Positions 47,411 through 47,508 of a stretch of 47,508 nt of DNA are shown one piece after another. The stretch's first letter is position 1. Each line of letters opens with the position of its first letter. The stretch comes from Anaerotalea alkaliphila (lineage in GTDB: Bacteria; Bacillota; Clostridia; Lachnospirales; Vallitaleaceae): positions 1-47,508 of the forward strand of contig NZ_JAAEEH010000026.1 in assembly GCF_010179735.1 (NCBI RefSeq). The letters run 5' to 3'. Below the pieces are notes generated by a model. The model saw only the letters and a program-made list of their open reading frames with translations. It made no database searches and was not told where the DNA came from. The position numbers and the translations under genes are program-made.

Positions 47411-47508
47411 GGCAAGGCACATCGTTTTTCAAGCCTTTAGTCTTTCCCGTAGCCATGTTTTTTTGATTTAGAACAAAAAAGTAGTAGCTGCTTTTGAATA
47501 TGTGTTAT

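Overview
The window looks like chromosomal DNA of an anaerobic, low-to-mid-GC Gram-positive bacterium (Bacillota, probably class Clostridia). The evidence is strong AGGAGG-type ribosome sites, sigma-A-like promoters (for example TTGACA-17-TAATAT at 2357), lipoprotein-type binding proteins, YesM/YesN-type two-component systems, an [FeFe]-hydrogenase maturase (HydE) and a selenophosphate pathway. No genus can be named from sequence alone. I saw no tRNA, rRNA, CRISPR array, intact transposase or phage gene. No gene-free stretch exceeds 300 bases; the longest is the 222-base araC-araA divergent region.

Positions 1-6070: the end of an alpha-glucoside-type ABC permease and a broken GH65 phosphorylase, then hydE, a PutP-type sodium symporter and an AEC-family carrier. 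Positions 6100-8930: an archease-rtcB-nfo nucleic-acid repair cluster. Positions 9000-12040: a GPH-family sugar symporter, an RpiB-like isomerase with an altered catalytic position, and a ZIP metal transporter. Positions 12038-17117: a cytosolic GH13 oligo-1,6-glucosidase (minus), a methyltransferase and YjbQ protein (plus), then selU and selD (minus). Positions 17200-18908: a membrane-anchored transglutaminase-like protein and tcdA.

From 18905 to 45332 runs a large pentose locus. A first sensor kinase/regulator pair precedes an arabino-oligosaccharide ABC importer (binding lipoprotein and two permeases, no ATPase gene), cytosolic GH43 and GH51 arabinofuranosidases, and a minus-strand AraC regulator. 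Divergent from that regulator lie araA, an FGGY kinase (araB), araD and transketolase, which carry arabinose into the pentose phosphate pathway. A ChvE/GguA/GguB-type monosaccharide importer follows, but its binding protein has lost its signal peptide. Then comes a tightly overlapping four-gene cassette: an AraF-like binding lipoprotein, a second YesM-type kinase, a second YesN-type regulator, and a membrane-anchored protein made of two tandem sugar-binding domains. I consider this cassette the most interesting system here: an apparent sugar-sensing module in which binding proteins may serve as sensory partners of the kinase.

The right edge holds a minus-strand ABC-F ribosome-associated ATPase. 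Recurring architecture worth noting: long perfect hairpins without a U-tract between convergent genes; perfect hairpins just after the binding-protein gene in both sugar ABC operons; and a 197-base segment flanked by a 9-base direct repeat at the end of transketolase, whose removal would restore a normal-length enzyme.
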